NCBI GenBank assembly: GCA_014860625.1
Contig: JACZJJ010000006.1
Location: 1-52,305 of the forward strand
Direction of reading: 5' to 3'
DNA length: 52,305 nt
Source of the DNA: Bacteroidales bacterium
GTDB taxonomy: Bacteria; Bacteroidota; Bacteroidia; Bacteroidales; FEN-979
The first letter of the stretch is position 1; each line of letters opens with the position of its first letter. The position numbers and the translations under genes are program-made. Positions 16,004 through 25,185 of this stretch are shown here, piece by piece. Under the pieces are notes generated by a model, which worked only from the letters and a program-made list of their open reading frames with translations, had not been told where the DNA came from and ran no database searches.

Positions 16004-17353
16004 CTAAATGCGAATGGTAAACACCGTGTTTCCCGGTGAAGATTGTACCGTCATGCTTCCTCCGTGCAGGCGGATGATTTGCCGGGAAAGTGAGAGTCCG
16101 ATGCCTGATCCCGATTGTTTGGTGGTAAAGAAGGGAACAAAAATATCATCCATCAATTCAGGTGGCACTCCTCTTCCATTATCGGCGACCTGCATCACCA
16201 TCTGATCCTGAACCGAGTGGGCGCTTAGTTCAATGAACGGTGACTCGATCTCATCGAGTGCCTCGGAAGCGTTTTTTACCAGGTTGATCAAAACCTGCTC
16301 CAGCAACGCACCGTCAGCATTGATAAAGAGGGAAGGATGACAGTTGACATTCAACACGATCCCTGCAACTTCAACCTGAGATTCAAAGAGGAGTGTCACC
16401 CGTTGAAACAGATCCTTGATGTTGACAATCCTGAAATCAGGTTTGGGCAGCCGGGTGATGCTTCTGTAATTTTGAACAAAGGTGATCAGTCCTTTCCCGC
16501 GGGAATCGATCAGATCAAGACCCTTGACGGTTTTCTGTAATATTTCAGTAGTTATATCCTGAGGTTCAATCAGTTCAGGCGGATCCTTGTGCCTGAGCTT
16601 TTTCCCGATCGTTCCGACGAGTGTGACAATCGGGGTCATCGAATTCATGATCTCGTGGGTAAGGACCCGGATCAGGCGCTGCCATGATTCAATCTCACGC
16701 TCCTCCAACTCGGGTTTGATATTCTGGAATGAAACCAGGTGAAGCTCCTCGCTCATCGCCTTGAATTTGACTTTCTTGGTTGCCAGTTGAATCAATTCTC
16801 CCTCCTGGATGATGGAAATCAGTTTGCGGTCGTTCGACGCCATATCAATCAGCATCTCACTGAAGCCCTCCCTGATGTTGTTCAGCTTCCTGAGATTGCG
16901 CAATACCTGTATCCCGAATATCTTCTTGGCGGCTTCGTTGAACAACTCAACCGAACCGTCGGTTTTAAACGATATTAATCCAACAGCAGTTTCATCAACA
17001 ATTGTTTTGAAGTAGTTATTCTGTAGTTCGTTTTTGAGTCTTGCCTGTTCCAACTTGTCGTTGATCAGTTCAAAATAGTTGTAAAGCGAACTGAATTCAT
17101 CATTCTGAGCCCGCTTAACATTGGTTGAGGTCACTTCGCCACTAAGATAGAAGAGAAAAAAGTTCTCCAGTTTTTTGTTGATGGTATTCAGGTAGCGGGC
17201 AAGTGCAATTGCCTGGTATACAAAGAGGCCTCCCAACACAATAATTACCGAATAATTTGGATAGAGAAAAAAGGAGAGACACAGCAGAAAACAGCTAATT
17301 GAGATAAGTGTCAAACGGATGATCAGGTTATAAAAATACCTTTTAGAGACCAT
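16004..17353 (-). CDS. Sensor histidine kinase (NtrY-like) of peptide cluster
   Basis: Membrane histidine kinase of 449 residues. Two transmembrane helices lie within the first 55 residues with almost no periplasmic loop, followed by a HAMP-like linker and a PAS domain (about residues 110-210, ETAVGLISFKTDGSVELFN). The phospho-acceptor is His233 in VLTHEIMNSMTPIV, a pattern typical of NtrY-like kinases. The ATPase domain has the N-box QVLINLVKNASEALD, DNGRGVPPELMDDIF and the G-box SGIGLSLSRQII. With so little outside the membrane, the signal may be intramembrane or cytoplasmic. Its start overlaps the regulator's end by 11 bp, so the pair is cotranscribed and almost certainly cognate. Confidence 0.9.
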   Translation of the reverse strand: MVSKRYFYNLIIRLTLISISCFLLCLSFFLYPNYSVIIVLGGLFVYQAIALARYLNTINKKLENFFLFYLSGEVTSTNVKRAQNDEFSSLYNYFELINDKLEQARLKNELQNNYFKTIVDETAVGLISFKTDGSVELFNEAAKKIFGIQVLRNLRKLNNIREGFSEMLIDMASNDRKLISIIQEGELIQLATKKVKFKAMSEELHLVSFQNIKPELEEREIESWQRLIRVLTHEIMNSMTPIVTLVGTIGKKLRHKDPPELIEPQDITTEILQKTVKGLDLIDSRGKGLITFVQNYRSITRLPKPDFRIVNIKDLFQRVTLLFESQVEVAGIVLNVNCHPSLFINADGALLEQVLINLVKNASEALDEIESPFIELSAHSVQDQMVMQVADNGRGVPPELMDDIFVPFFTTKQSGSGIGLSLSRQIIRLHGGSMTVQSSPGNTVFTIRI

Positions 17354-18716
17354 ACCGTTTCATTTTGTTATAAATGGTCTGCCGGGAGATGCCAAGTTCT
17401 CGGGCGGCACTGGTCATGTTTCCCATATGCCGGAGAAGAGCCTTGCGGATAATCTCTTTCTCAAAATCCCCGTAGGAACCGTTCATCTCCGATGGCTGAA
17501 TCGCAGCTCCGGGCATCTTCTTCAGGTAAAGATCCTCCGGTTTAACGACATTACCCTCAGCCAGGATAACAGCTTTCTCGATGGAGTGTTCCAGTTCCCT
17601 GATATTTCCGGGCCAGGTATAGGTTCGCATTGCCATCATGGCATCCTTTGCGAAAGTCATCTTCTGACGATCGTATTTGGCGGCTGATTTGGTCAGAAAA
17701 TGGCTAGCCATCAATTCAATGTCGCCTCCTCTCTCTCGCAATGGAGGGAGATCAATCTGAATGGTATTGATCCGGAAAAGGAGATCTTGCCGGAACAACC
17801 CCTCCATGACCAGTTTATCGAGGTTCTTGTTTGTAGCACAAATCAGCCGGATGTCAATAGGCACTATTTTATTGGAACCCAGAGGAATAATTTGTCTCTC
17901 CTGAAGAACGTTTAGAATTTTTGCCTGCATGTTCATGGATAGGTTCCCGATCTCATCCAGGAAAAGGGTTCCTCCTGAAGCCGTTTCGAACCGGCCAATC
18001 CGGTCCTGCTTAGCATCCGTGAAAGCTCCTTTCTTATGGCCAAACATTTCACTTTCAAACAACGTGAGAGGTATGGAAGCCATATCCACCGTAATCATCG
18101 CCTCACTGAAACGCGAGGATCTTTTATGGATTTCCCGGGCAATCAACCCCTTCCCGGTCCCATTCTCCCCTGTAATCAGAATATTGACATCCGTTTTGCT
18201 CACCTTTTCAACGATCTCCATGACACGGCTCATCTGCGGACACTGAACGATGATCTCCGAATATTGCTGATCCAGCTCAGCGGTAAGCTGATCCTGACGG
18301 TTACGCAACTTCTCAATCTCTTTGGTCGACTCCCGAAGTTTCAGGGCAGTACGCAGTGTAGTTATAAGCTTATCATTATCCCAGGGTTTGATGATAAAAT
18401 CCACAGCCCCGTTCTTCATTGCTTTCACAGCCAGATCAACATCGCCATATGCCGTCATCATGATCACACTCAGGCTGGGATCTATCTTCAGAATCTCCTT
18501 CAGCCAGTAGATGCCTTCATTGCCCGTAACTATGCCGGCAGAAAAGTTCATATCCAGCAACACCAGATCATAGGAAACTCCCTGGAGGGTGCTTACAATC
18601 ATGTTTGGGGTTTTCAATCCGGTAACAAGGGAGAACTCATCTTCCAGAAACAATTCCAGGGCTTCCAGAATTTCCTTGTTATCTTCAACGATGAGCAGAT
18701 TTCCTTTCTTTGACAT
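17343..18716 (-). CDS. Sigma-54-dependent response regulator
   Basis: NtrC-family activator of 457 residues, starting at the ATG at 18716 (MSKKGNLLIVEDN); an upstream in-frame start at 18737 would add seven residues. The receiver domain has Asp55 in LVLLDMNF as phospho-acceptor. The AAA+ domain has Walker A TGENGTGKG, Walker B-type GGTLFLDEIG, and the sigma-54 contact loop reading GAFTDA instead of the canonical GAFTGA. A Fis-type helix-turn-helix ends the protein (ARELGISRQTIYNKMKRYGL). It is the obvious candidate activator for the -24/-12 promoter at 7002-7017, and its own upstream region carries the same palindrome core as that promoter, so autoregulation is likely. Confidence 0.92.
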   Translation of the reverse strand: MSKKGNLLIVEDNKEILEALELFLEDEFSLVTGLKTPNMIVSTLQGVSYDLVLLDMNFSAGIVTGNEGIYWLKEILKIDPSLSVIMMTAYGDVDLAVKAMKNGAVDFIIKPWDNDKLITTLRTALKLRESTKEIEKLRNRQDQLTAELDQQYSEIIVQCPQMSRVMEIVEKVSKTDVNILITGENGTGKGLIAREIHKRSSRFSEAMITVDMASIPLTLFESEMFGHKKGAFTDAKQDRIGRFETASGGTLFLDEIGNLSMNMQAKILNVLQERQIIPLGSNKIVPIDIRLICATNKNLDKLVMEGLFRQDLLFRINTIQIDLPPLRERGGDIELMASHFLTKSAAKYDRQKMTFAKDAMMAMRTYTWPGNIRELEHSIEKAVILAEGNVVKPEDLYLKKMPGAAIQPSEMNGSYGDFEKEIIRKALLRHMGNMTSAARELGISRQTIYNKMKRYGL

Positions 18717-18750
18717 AGGCTCGTTTTTACACCTCAAATTAAATAGTGTC

Positions 18751-18758
18751 CAAATTTA
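18751..18758 (-). promoter_or_regulatory. Possible -7 box for the response regulator gene
   Basis: On the minus strand this reads TAAATTTG, matching TAnnTTTG, about 35 bp before the regulator start at 18716. No TTG sits at the expected -33 distance. The palindrome at 18769-18785 would lie just upstream of it, where a bound regulator could influence transcription. Confidence 0.35.
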
Positions 18759-18768
18759 ATACATTTAT

Positions 18769-18785
18769 TGTCAAATATTTTGACA
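18769..18785. promoter_or_regulatory. Second copy of the TGTCAAA-N3-TTTGACA palindrome
   Basis: TGTCAAA (18769-18775), TAT, TTTGACA (18779-18785) is a perfect 7-3-7 inverted repeat with the same core as the site upstream of the precursor promoter. It lies in the 250-bp divergent region between the regulator gene (minus strand) and a hybrid kinase gene (plus strand). A half-site-like GTGTCCAAA lies at 18747-18755. It is probably bound by the response regulator. Confidence 0.65.
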
Positions 18786-18966
18786 CTTACAACTTTTTTT
18801 TTTCATGCACTTCTGTTATAATACTGATTATCAATATTATAATTTTTTGGCGTAATTTTTGTTACAAGAACGAGTTACATGGTTTATTAGTGATTGTTAC
18901 ACTCAGAGACGCTCCATTGACTAGTTAAACTGCCAGGCAACGCATAAAATCAGACGATTCTAATCT

Positions 18967-21018
18967 ATGACCCATCGGATTGAAGCAACGCAAAATTTAC
19001 TGGAAGTGATTCCAGACATCCTGCTTTGGATTGACAACAAAGGGCAGTTGCTGGATTTTCATCCGAACAATCATGCTTTCTTATTCGACATTGATGGGGG
19101 ATCGATTGGCTTGTCACTGGAACAGATTTTCAACTCCGATCTGAGCAGGCAGATGTTGCAAATGGCAACTGACTGCAAGGAAAAGAACAGTCTGCAATCC
19201 GGATACATTACGTTTCAGACCCCACAATCTGTTTCAAAATTTGAATGCCGCGTCACGTCGGTTGACGATCATTCTTACATCGCCGGGTGGCGGGAGATTA
19301 CCCATCTGAGTGAATCCAGAAAAGGAGACCTGATCAAAGGAAACAGCAAAGCCACCCTGATGCTGCTTACAGAGAATTCTCTGGATGACGCCATATCCAA
19401 TTCTCTCCAGATACTTGGGGAAACATATCAGGCCGACAGGATTACCCTGTTCAGGAATTATTCCGACGCCGAAACAGGAGAGGTATTCATGAACCTCCAG
19501 CAAGAATGGTCGCACAAGGATGTTGTTTATACACTTGACAGTCTGCAACTGGTCAACATTCCCTATAGCCCTGGTCTCAACATATTTTACGAAACACTGA
19601 ATTGCAACATCCCGGTGATTGCTCTTACCAGCGACCTCACCCCTACGGCTCAGCAATTCCTACTCAAGCTGGATATCCGGTCAGTTGTCATTATGCCGAT
19701 CTGTGTCAGAAACACCTTATGGGGGTTTCTTGGCATTGGAGATTGCCTCAAACCCCGTGCTTGGAAAGAGGAGGAAGTCAGTGCCATCAAAGCGATCTCA
19801 TTGGTTCTCGGGGCTGTCATTCAGAAACACCAGGATCAGGAAGAACTCACAATAGCCCGGTTGCATGCGGAAGAATCTGACCGGTTGAAGAGCTCAATCC
19901 TTGCCAACATCAACCACGAACTTCGGACTCCGATGACCGGCATCCTTGGCTTCTCTGAAATTCTATGCGACCTGCTGGAGGATAAAGAGGTTCGCCAGAT
20001 GGCAGAAAATATTCAGATAAGCGGCCGTCGGCTTCTGGCAACCCTGAACAGTATGATCGAACTCTCTCAGTTTGAGGCCAAGAAAGCACTCTTTAAACTG
20101 AAGGAGACCAAGCTGAATGAGCTGATCCTGGTCACGTGCGAACCGCATTTGGCAAGTGCCAAACAAAAAAAACTCGGGCTTGAGATCTTCATGAATGAAT
20201 CCATTTTCTCTTACATCGATGAAAAACTTTTTGCCCAGTTGCTGAACCATATACTTGAAAATGCTGTCAAATTCACCCATTCAGGAAAAGTATCGCTTGA
20301 AACCGGAAACAGGTGGGACGATGGAAAATTATGGTCATCCATCACCATTTCAGATACGGGCCCAGGCATTCCGGAAGAATTTCATGAACTGATATTTGAA
20401 GAGTTCAGGCAAGTAAGTGAAGGGTACAACCGCAGTTTTGAAGGAAGCGGACTTGGACTTACGCTTTCAAAGAAAATTGTAGAGTTGATGAATGGAAAGC
20501 TGACAATTACCAGTCGTGAAGGACAAGGCTCCACATTCACCATCCTGCTACCTTCAAGCCAGCTGAGCATCTCTGAAGTGCAACCTTTGCTTAAGGAGCA
20601 GGAGTTCCTTCCTGAAATACCTGAATTCCCTGAGCCTGAATCACACCCCGATCTTCCTTCAATTCTTATTGTTGAAGATAACCGCCTTAACAGTGAATTG
20701 ATCATCATCTACCTTCGTTCCAAGTACAATTGCATTATTGCGCGCGATGGTGAGATGGCGGTAGAAATGGCTAAGAAAAATCATTATGAGGCAATTCTGA
20801 TGGACATCAACCTTGGATCGGGAATCGATGGAATGGAGGCTACACGGCAAATCCGAACCATTCCTGGCTACAAGGAAACTCCAATAATTGCTGTTACCGG
20901 CTATACGATGGATTCCGACAAGGAGGAGATCCTGGCAGCCGGATGTTCGCATTATCTTCCCAAGCCAATTGACAGAAATGAACTTTGCCAGCTTATCACC
21001 AACCTGGTAGGTAAGTAA
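18967..21018 (+). CDS. PAS-GAF hybrid histidine kinase with receiver domain
   Basis: Soluble hybrid sensor kinase of 683 residues with no transmembrane segment. In order it has a PAS-like domain (about 5-120), a GAF domain (about 130-285), a HisKA domain with His317 in ANINHELRTPMTGILGFSE, an ATPase domain (ENAVKFTHSG, ISDTGPGIPEEF, GSGLGLTLSKKI) and a C-terminal receiver with Asp613 in EAILMDINLG. It is a close architectural paralogue of the kinase at 29078. The target is unknown: the receiver is its only built-in output, so it would feed a phosphorelay. It is divergent from the sigma-54 regulator across a shared regulatory region. Confidence 0.9.
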   Translation: MTHRIEATQNLLEVIPDILLWIDNKGQLLDFHPNNHAFLFDIDGGSIGLSLEQIFNSDLSRQMLQMATDCKEKNSLQSGYITFQTPQSVSKFECRVTSVDDHSYIAGWREITHLSESRKGDLIKGNSKATLMLLTENSLDDAISNSLQILGETYQADRITLFRNYSDAETGEVFMNLQQEWSHKDVVYTLDSLQLVNIPYSPGLNIFYETLNCNIPVIALTSDLTPTAQQFLLKLDIRSVVIMPICVRNTLWGFLGIGDCLKPRAWKEEEVSAIKAISLVLGAVIQKHQDQEELTIARLHAEESDRLKSSILANINHELRTPMTGILGFSEILCDLLEDKEVRQMAENIQISGRRLLATLNSMIELSQFEAKKALFKLKETKLNELILVTCEPHLASAKQKKLGLEIFMNESIFSYIDEKLFAQLLNHILENAVKFTHSGKVSLETGNRWDDGKLWSSITISDTGPGIPEEFHELIFEEFRQVSEGYNRSFEGSGLGLTLSKKIVELMNGKLTITSREGQGSTFTILLPSSQLSISEVQPLLKEQEFLPEIPEFPEPESHPDLPSILIVEDNRLNSELIIIYLRSKYNCIIARDGEMAVEMAKKNHYEAILMDINLGSGIDGMEATRQIRTIPGYKETPIIAVTGYTMDSDKEEILAAGCSHYLPKPIDRNELCQLITNLVGK

Positions 21019-21076
21019 ACCTCTCAATTTTAATTCCCGGGATTATTTTCTATTTTTACGTGGTCAATCCACCACC

Positions 21077-22288
21077 ATGAAAAAGATCCAGCTACACTGG
21101 CAGATACTGATCGCTCTTATCCTTGGGATCCTTTACGGGGCATTTCTTGGAGACTATGTCGGTTATATCGACTGGATGGGAGACATCTTTCTCCGGGCTC
21201 TGAAGATGATCATTATTCCTTTGATCCTCAGCTCGATCATATCAGGAGTAACAGGCATCGGAACAGCCGAGAACCTGGGCCGGCTGGGTCTTAAAACAAT
21301 GGTCTACTATATTTCAACCAGCACACTCGCTATCATCACCGGACTGCTGTTTGTCAACCTGCTTCAACCCGGCGTGGGAGCCGATCTTGGGTTGACAAGG
21401 GAAGTAAGCGAACTAGGAATCATGCAACACTCATTCGGACAGATATTAATCAACATCATTCCAACAAATATCTTTGAAGCATTCTCTCAGGCAAGCATGC
21501 TGTCAATCATCTTCTTCGCTATCCTTTTCGGGTTCTTCATCAACTTTACATCTGAGAAATCAAGGATTGCCCTGACAACATTTTTTGATGCCACGTTTGA
21601 AGTGATGATGAAAATCACCATGTTTATCATCCGGTTTGCACCATTTGGAGTGTTCGGGATCGTTGCCTACCAGGTAAGCCAATCGGAGAGCATAACTGTT
21701 CTTGCTCAAAGCATGGGGCTCTATATGCTAACAGTTATTCTGGGACTCGCGGTTCATGCATTGATCACTCTTCCGCTGATCACGCGTTTTATTGGCAGGG
21801 TTAATCCTGTCAAACAGTTCAAAGCGGTTACGACTCCCCTCCTGACGGCTTTTTCCACCTCCTCTTCTTCTGCCACACTGCCCCTCACCATTCAGTCAGT
21901 GGAAAATAACAGCGGAGTCTCCAATAAAATCTCATCTTTCACCCTTCCCCTGGGAGCTACCATCAACATGGACGGAACAGCACTTTACGAATGCGTGGCA
22001 GCGATGTTCATTGCGCAGGCTTATGGCATTGAGCTCACATTTATCCAACAGGTAATTGTAGTGATCACCGCTCTTTTGGCTTCCGTCGGTGCAGCAGGGA
22101 TTCCGATGGCCGGACTGGTCATGATCTCCATCATCCTCACAGCAGTGGGATTGCCTCTTGAAGGACTGGGACTGATCCTTGCTGTTGACAGAATCCTGGA
22201 TATGTTCCGTACAGCAACCAATGTTTGGAGCGATACCTGCGGAGCCGTAGTAATTGCTAAGTCAGAAGGGGAGACACTTAAGGTTTAG
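21077..22288 (+). CDS. Dicarboxylate/amino acid:cation symporter (DAACS)
   Basis: Secondary transporter of 403 residues, the normal size for the GltP/DctA/SdcS family that takes up glutamate, aspartate or C4-dicarboxylates with Na+ or H+. The serine-rich re-entrant loop appears as TAFSTSSSSATLPLTI, the NMDGT substrate/cation motif as GATINMDGTALYE, and the final motif as AVDRILDMFRTATNVWSD. About eight hydrophobic helices are visible. The substrate cannot be told; the Arg in DMFRTATN is compatible with acidic substrates. The gene stands alone, and its 3' end overlaps the convergent TrkA-C gene by 11 bp. Confidence 0.9.
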   Translation: MKKIQLHWQILIALILGILYGAFLGDYVGYIDWMGDIFLRALKMIIIPLILSSIISGVTGIGTAENLGRLGLKTMVYYISTSTLAIITGLLFVNLLQPGVGADLGLTREVSELGIMQHSFGQILINIIPTNIFEAFSQASMLSIIFFAILFGFFINFTSEKSRIALTTFFDATFEVMMKITMFIIRFAPFGVFGIVAYQVSQSESITVLAQSMGLYMLTVILGLAVHALITLPLITRFIGRVNPVKQFKAVTTPLLTAFSTSSSSATLPLTIQSVENNSGVSNKISSFTLPLGATINMDGTALYECVAAMFIAQAYGIELTFIQQVIVVITALLASVGAAGIPMAGLVMISIILTAVGLPLEGLGLILAVDRILDMFRTATNVWSDTCGAVVIAKSEGETLKV

Positions 22289-22994
22289 TGGGCGCGTTGG
22301 GATCCTTCCTTTTCAGTGGATCCAACAACTTAAGGGCATGCTCCCTTCCATAAACGATCAACAGGTCTGTCTCCTGAAAAACGGTATCCGGTGTAACAAT
22401 ACCAACATAGCTCCCGTCAGGCTTCTCAATTCCCAGCACAATGATTCCATCCTTTTGGATTTGCTCATCTGAAGGGGTCTTTCCTATCAGCCATCCTCCC
22501 TCTCTGACAAAAAGGTTGGAAATGTGATAATCGTCCGCCAATTTGTACAGGGAGCCATAGTTATAGGTAGAAAAGAATTTGTACCTGCCAAGAAACCGGT
22601 TAACAACCCTCGTAAGTGCTGCATCTACCTTGTTGCTGGAAGCAACAATGGTAAGGATGATGGTGGCGACAACAAGGATCGATATACCGTAGTACCACGG
22701 CATGCCCTGCTCATCCTTGTGGACAAAAGTCAGCAAGAGGGAGGCCATCACCGTGACGATTCCGGCATTTCCGAGAAGCATCAGGGAGGCAACAATCTTT
22801 CTGCGGGTTGGATGAGTGGTGATCTGTTCCGACTCAGAAGTTGTAAAACCAACTCCGGTAAAGGCAGAGCGGGATTGAAACTTCGCAGAATGCATCGACA
22901 ATCCGGTATTGGCAAGCATAGCTGCAGCGATCTTTGTGATCAGCAGGGAGATCGTAACAATACATATGACGGTGATAATAGGTACAAGACTCAT
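22278..22994 (-). CDS. Membrane protein with TrkA-C (RCK_C) domain
   Basis: Protein of 238 residues. The N-terminal half has hydrophobic segments at about 5-28, 68-90 and 100-118. The C-terminal half resembles a TrkA-C/RCK_C regulatory domain (LFVREGGWLIGKTPSDEQI, then GIIVLGIEKPDGSYVGIVTP and TDLLIVYGREHALKLLDP). TrkA-C domains bind ligands and gate K+ or other ion transporters, so a role in ion homeostasis is plausible but unproven. It starts 17 bp downstream of the minus-strand radical SAM gene and may share its transcript. The 3' end overlaps the symporter gene. Confidence 0.8.
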   Translation of the reverse strand: MSLVPIITVICIVTISLLITKIAAAMLANTGLSMHSAKFQSRSAFTGVGFTTSESEQITTHPTRRKIVASLMLLGNAGIVTVMASLLLTFVHKDEQGMPWYYGISILVVATIILTIVASSNKVDAALTRVVNRFLGRYKFFSTYNYGSLYKLADDYHISNLFVREGGWLIGKTPSDEQIQKDGIIVLGIEKPDGSYVGIVTPDTVFQETDLLIVYGREHALKLLDPLKRKDPNAPTKP

Positions 22995-23011
22995 AGTTCG
23001 AAGATTAAATT

Positions 23012-24943
23012 TTACATTACGTATACACTCTTATGCCTTGCAGCACGATCCAATGCATCGAGAATCTCTCGTGTAAATCCGGGTGGAGGATTTTCCGGCA
23101 ACAACTCCTTCCTCTCACCATCTCCCACAAAGAGGTGCTCTGTGATCCGGTCGCATGAGAGCCGAATCTGCTCCTTCTGGATATCGTCCATTGTACTGAA
23201 CCTCTCTCCAAACCGATCACTGTAGTCAAGAACAGATCCTACAACATATTGACAAACAAGCTCTTTATCAGATGTTCGAGCCCGAATCCGATCATATGCT
23301 ATTGAAAGGATCTCTTTGGCGTTAAACCTGATTGTGTCGGGAATCGGAATATGGGTTGATTCAACAGTAATTTTGTCGGGATGTTCCTTTTCCCACCTGA
23401 TATAATCCCTGGCAACCTGAATATCATGCCTTGATCGTTTATAATCCATCAGATAACTGGTATATAGGTATATGATCTTTGGCATCAGGAAACTCATCTT
23501 GCTTTTTGCCGTTCGCAATAAGGTGAAAAATACCTTACGATGCTCTTTCTCTACATCAAAAATAAAGAAGGTAAACACACGGCTGAGCATTCTCCTGCGT
23601 TTCATAAGTGTTTTTAAACCGGGAGCCCTGACATCAGGTTTCTTTGTAATCCCCTGGATAAAGGCAATAGCCCTTTCCATAAATACCTGAGGATCGTAGA
23701 TCTTTTCCCAGTAATCGGCCAGTCCTTCAAAGAGCTCAATCCGCGTCATCTGCCTGGGAATGATGTTGGAGATGATATCAAGTTTATCGCTTATCTCATC
23801 ATTATCAAGTGAAACAATTCTTCCCTGGCGCTTAAGATCATACCACATCTTTGTTCCGGGAGGTGCAGAAAGGGGGTGGCAGAAATGATGGATAACATTT
23901 GCTTCGTTTACAAAATCTGCCGTTTTCTGAAATACAGTCAAGTCGTCAGAATCAGCACCTATGATCATATGTGCCAGCACCACGATCCCATAAGACTGAA
24001 TCGTTTGAATGGCTTCGGGAAGAGATACACGGAGATTCTGCTGTTTGTTGAGATCTATCAGGGATGCGTCATTCACGGATTCAATCCCTATCATCACTGC
24101 CATGAAATTGCAGTTGGCCAGAAGAGTCAGTAACTCTTCATCCTGAGCAATGGTGATATCGAGCTGGGTGATGAATCCAACGGGACTTGTAAATGAGTTA
24201 TTCATTTCGGCCAGCTGCACAAGCAGCTCCTTTGTATATTTTTTATTGCCTGCAAAGTTATCATCTGCAATGAAAACCATCTGTACATTCATTTCGTACA
24301 GGTTTCGAATCTCAAGGAGAACCTGGTCAATGGTTTTGCTTCTGGGTATCCTCCCATAGGTATAAATCACATCGCAGAAGCTGCAATCGAAGGGACAGCC
24401 CCTGGTAGTTTGGACTGATACAGCATTGTAGAGTGAGATATCCTCCCTGATCAATTCCCATGCTGGTGGAGGGACCTTTGTCAAATCCGGTTTCGTGAAG
24501 CTTTTATATTCACTGTGAAAGGAACCTTTCTGATAATCCTTCAGGAATTGCGGCCAGGTATCTTCCACTTCTCCATAGAAGATAACATCTATATATTCCT
24601 GATTCTGATGAATTAGATTTTCAACACCAATGCCTCCGACAACCAAAACAGCGTCTGGCATCAGTCGTTTGCAATGGGAAGCTATATCCAGGCAATGTTT
24701 CACCTGGTTGGATGTGACAGAGATACCTATAACATCAACCGATTTGCCCTCCAGCACAAGCTCTGCCGGACCGCGAATATATTCATCATGGATTTCAACC
24801 TCGTGTCCGGCAGGGGTAAGCGCCGCTACTGAAGCAATGGCATGGGGTGAGAAGATCGCCTTCGCAAAAAGATACGGGATTGATCGGGTTATCTGACTAT
24901 CTATATCGTCATATGAGCCCGGACTGATCAGGAGGATCTTCAT
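23012..24943 (-). CDS. B12-binding domain radical SAM protein
   Basis: Radical SAM enzyme of 643 residues of the BchE/HpnP-like group. The N-terminal cobalamin-binding domain covers about 1-150 (DVIGISVTSNQVKHCL, AVLVVGGIG). The radical SAM core has TTRGCPFDCSFCDV (CxxxCxxC), with MVFIADDNFAGN following. The remainder fits the DUF4070-type C-terminus seen in many such proteins (recalled). Members methylate unreactive carbons or cyclise substrates, but the substrate here is unknown, and no biosynthetic partner lies beside it except the TrkA-C gene downstream. It could be a stand-alone lipid- or cofactor-modifying enzyme. Confidence 0.85.
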   Translation of the reverse strand: MKILLISPGSYDDIDSQITRSIPYLFAKAIFSPHAIASVAALTPAGHEVEIHDEYIRGPAELVLEGKSVDVIGISVTSNQVKHCLDIASHCKRLMPDAVLVVGGIGVENLIHQNQEYIDVIFYGEVEDTWPQFLKDYQKGSFHSEYKSFTKPDLTKVPPPAWELIREDISLYNAVSVQTTRGCPFDCSFCDVIYTYGRIPRSKTIDQVLLEIRNLYEMNVQMVFIADDNFAGNKKYTKELLVQLAEMNNSFTSPVGFITQLDITIAQDEELLTLLANCNFMAVMIGIESVNDASLIDLNKQQNLRVSLPEAIQTIQSYGIVVLAHMIIGADSDDLTVFQKTADFVNEANVIHHFCHPLSAPPGTKMWYDLKRQGRIVSLDNDEISDKLDIISNIIPRQMTRIELFEGLADYWEKIYDPQVFMERAIAFIQGITKKPDVRAPGLKTLMKRRRMLSRVFTFFIFDVEKEHRKVFFTLLRTAKSKMSFLMPKIIYLYTSYLMDYKRSRHDIQVARDYIRWEKEHPDKITVESTHIPIPDTIRFNAKEILSIAYDRIRARTSDKELVCQYVVGSVLDYSDRFGERFSTMDDIQKEQIRLSCDRITEHLFVGDGERKELLPENPPPGFTREILDALDRAARHKSVYVM

Positions 24944-25141
24944 ACTGGAATCTTTTCCATATTATGCCATAAAACACATCACGTAACCACATGAGTCACA
25001 GACGCAGATGGTGGTCTTGTTTTCGCCCACTCCAACTTTTTGCCTCAACCGAATGTTCCCATACCTCTTTGCTACTGCTTGTTGGTGAGAGATTCAGATA
25101 CGAAGATAAGAGAAACAAGGAAATCTGTTTCTATCAGGAAT

Positions 25142-25173
25142 AAAAAAAGCCTCACACTTTCATGTAAGGCTTT
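25142..25173 (-). terminator. Rho-independent terminator after tRNA-Pro
   Basis: On the minus strand AAAGCCT and AGGCTTT arms flank a loop of about 13 bases and are followed by a T-rich run. It lies about 13 bp downstream of the tRNA-Pro 3' end and closes the tRNA-Ser/tRNA-Pro transcript. Confidence 0.75.
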
Positions 25174-25185
25174 GATTTTCAACTG

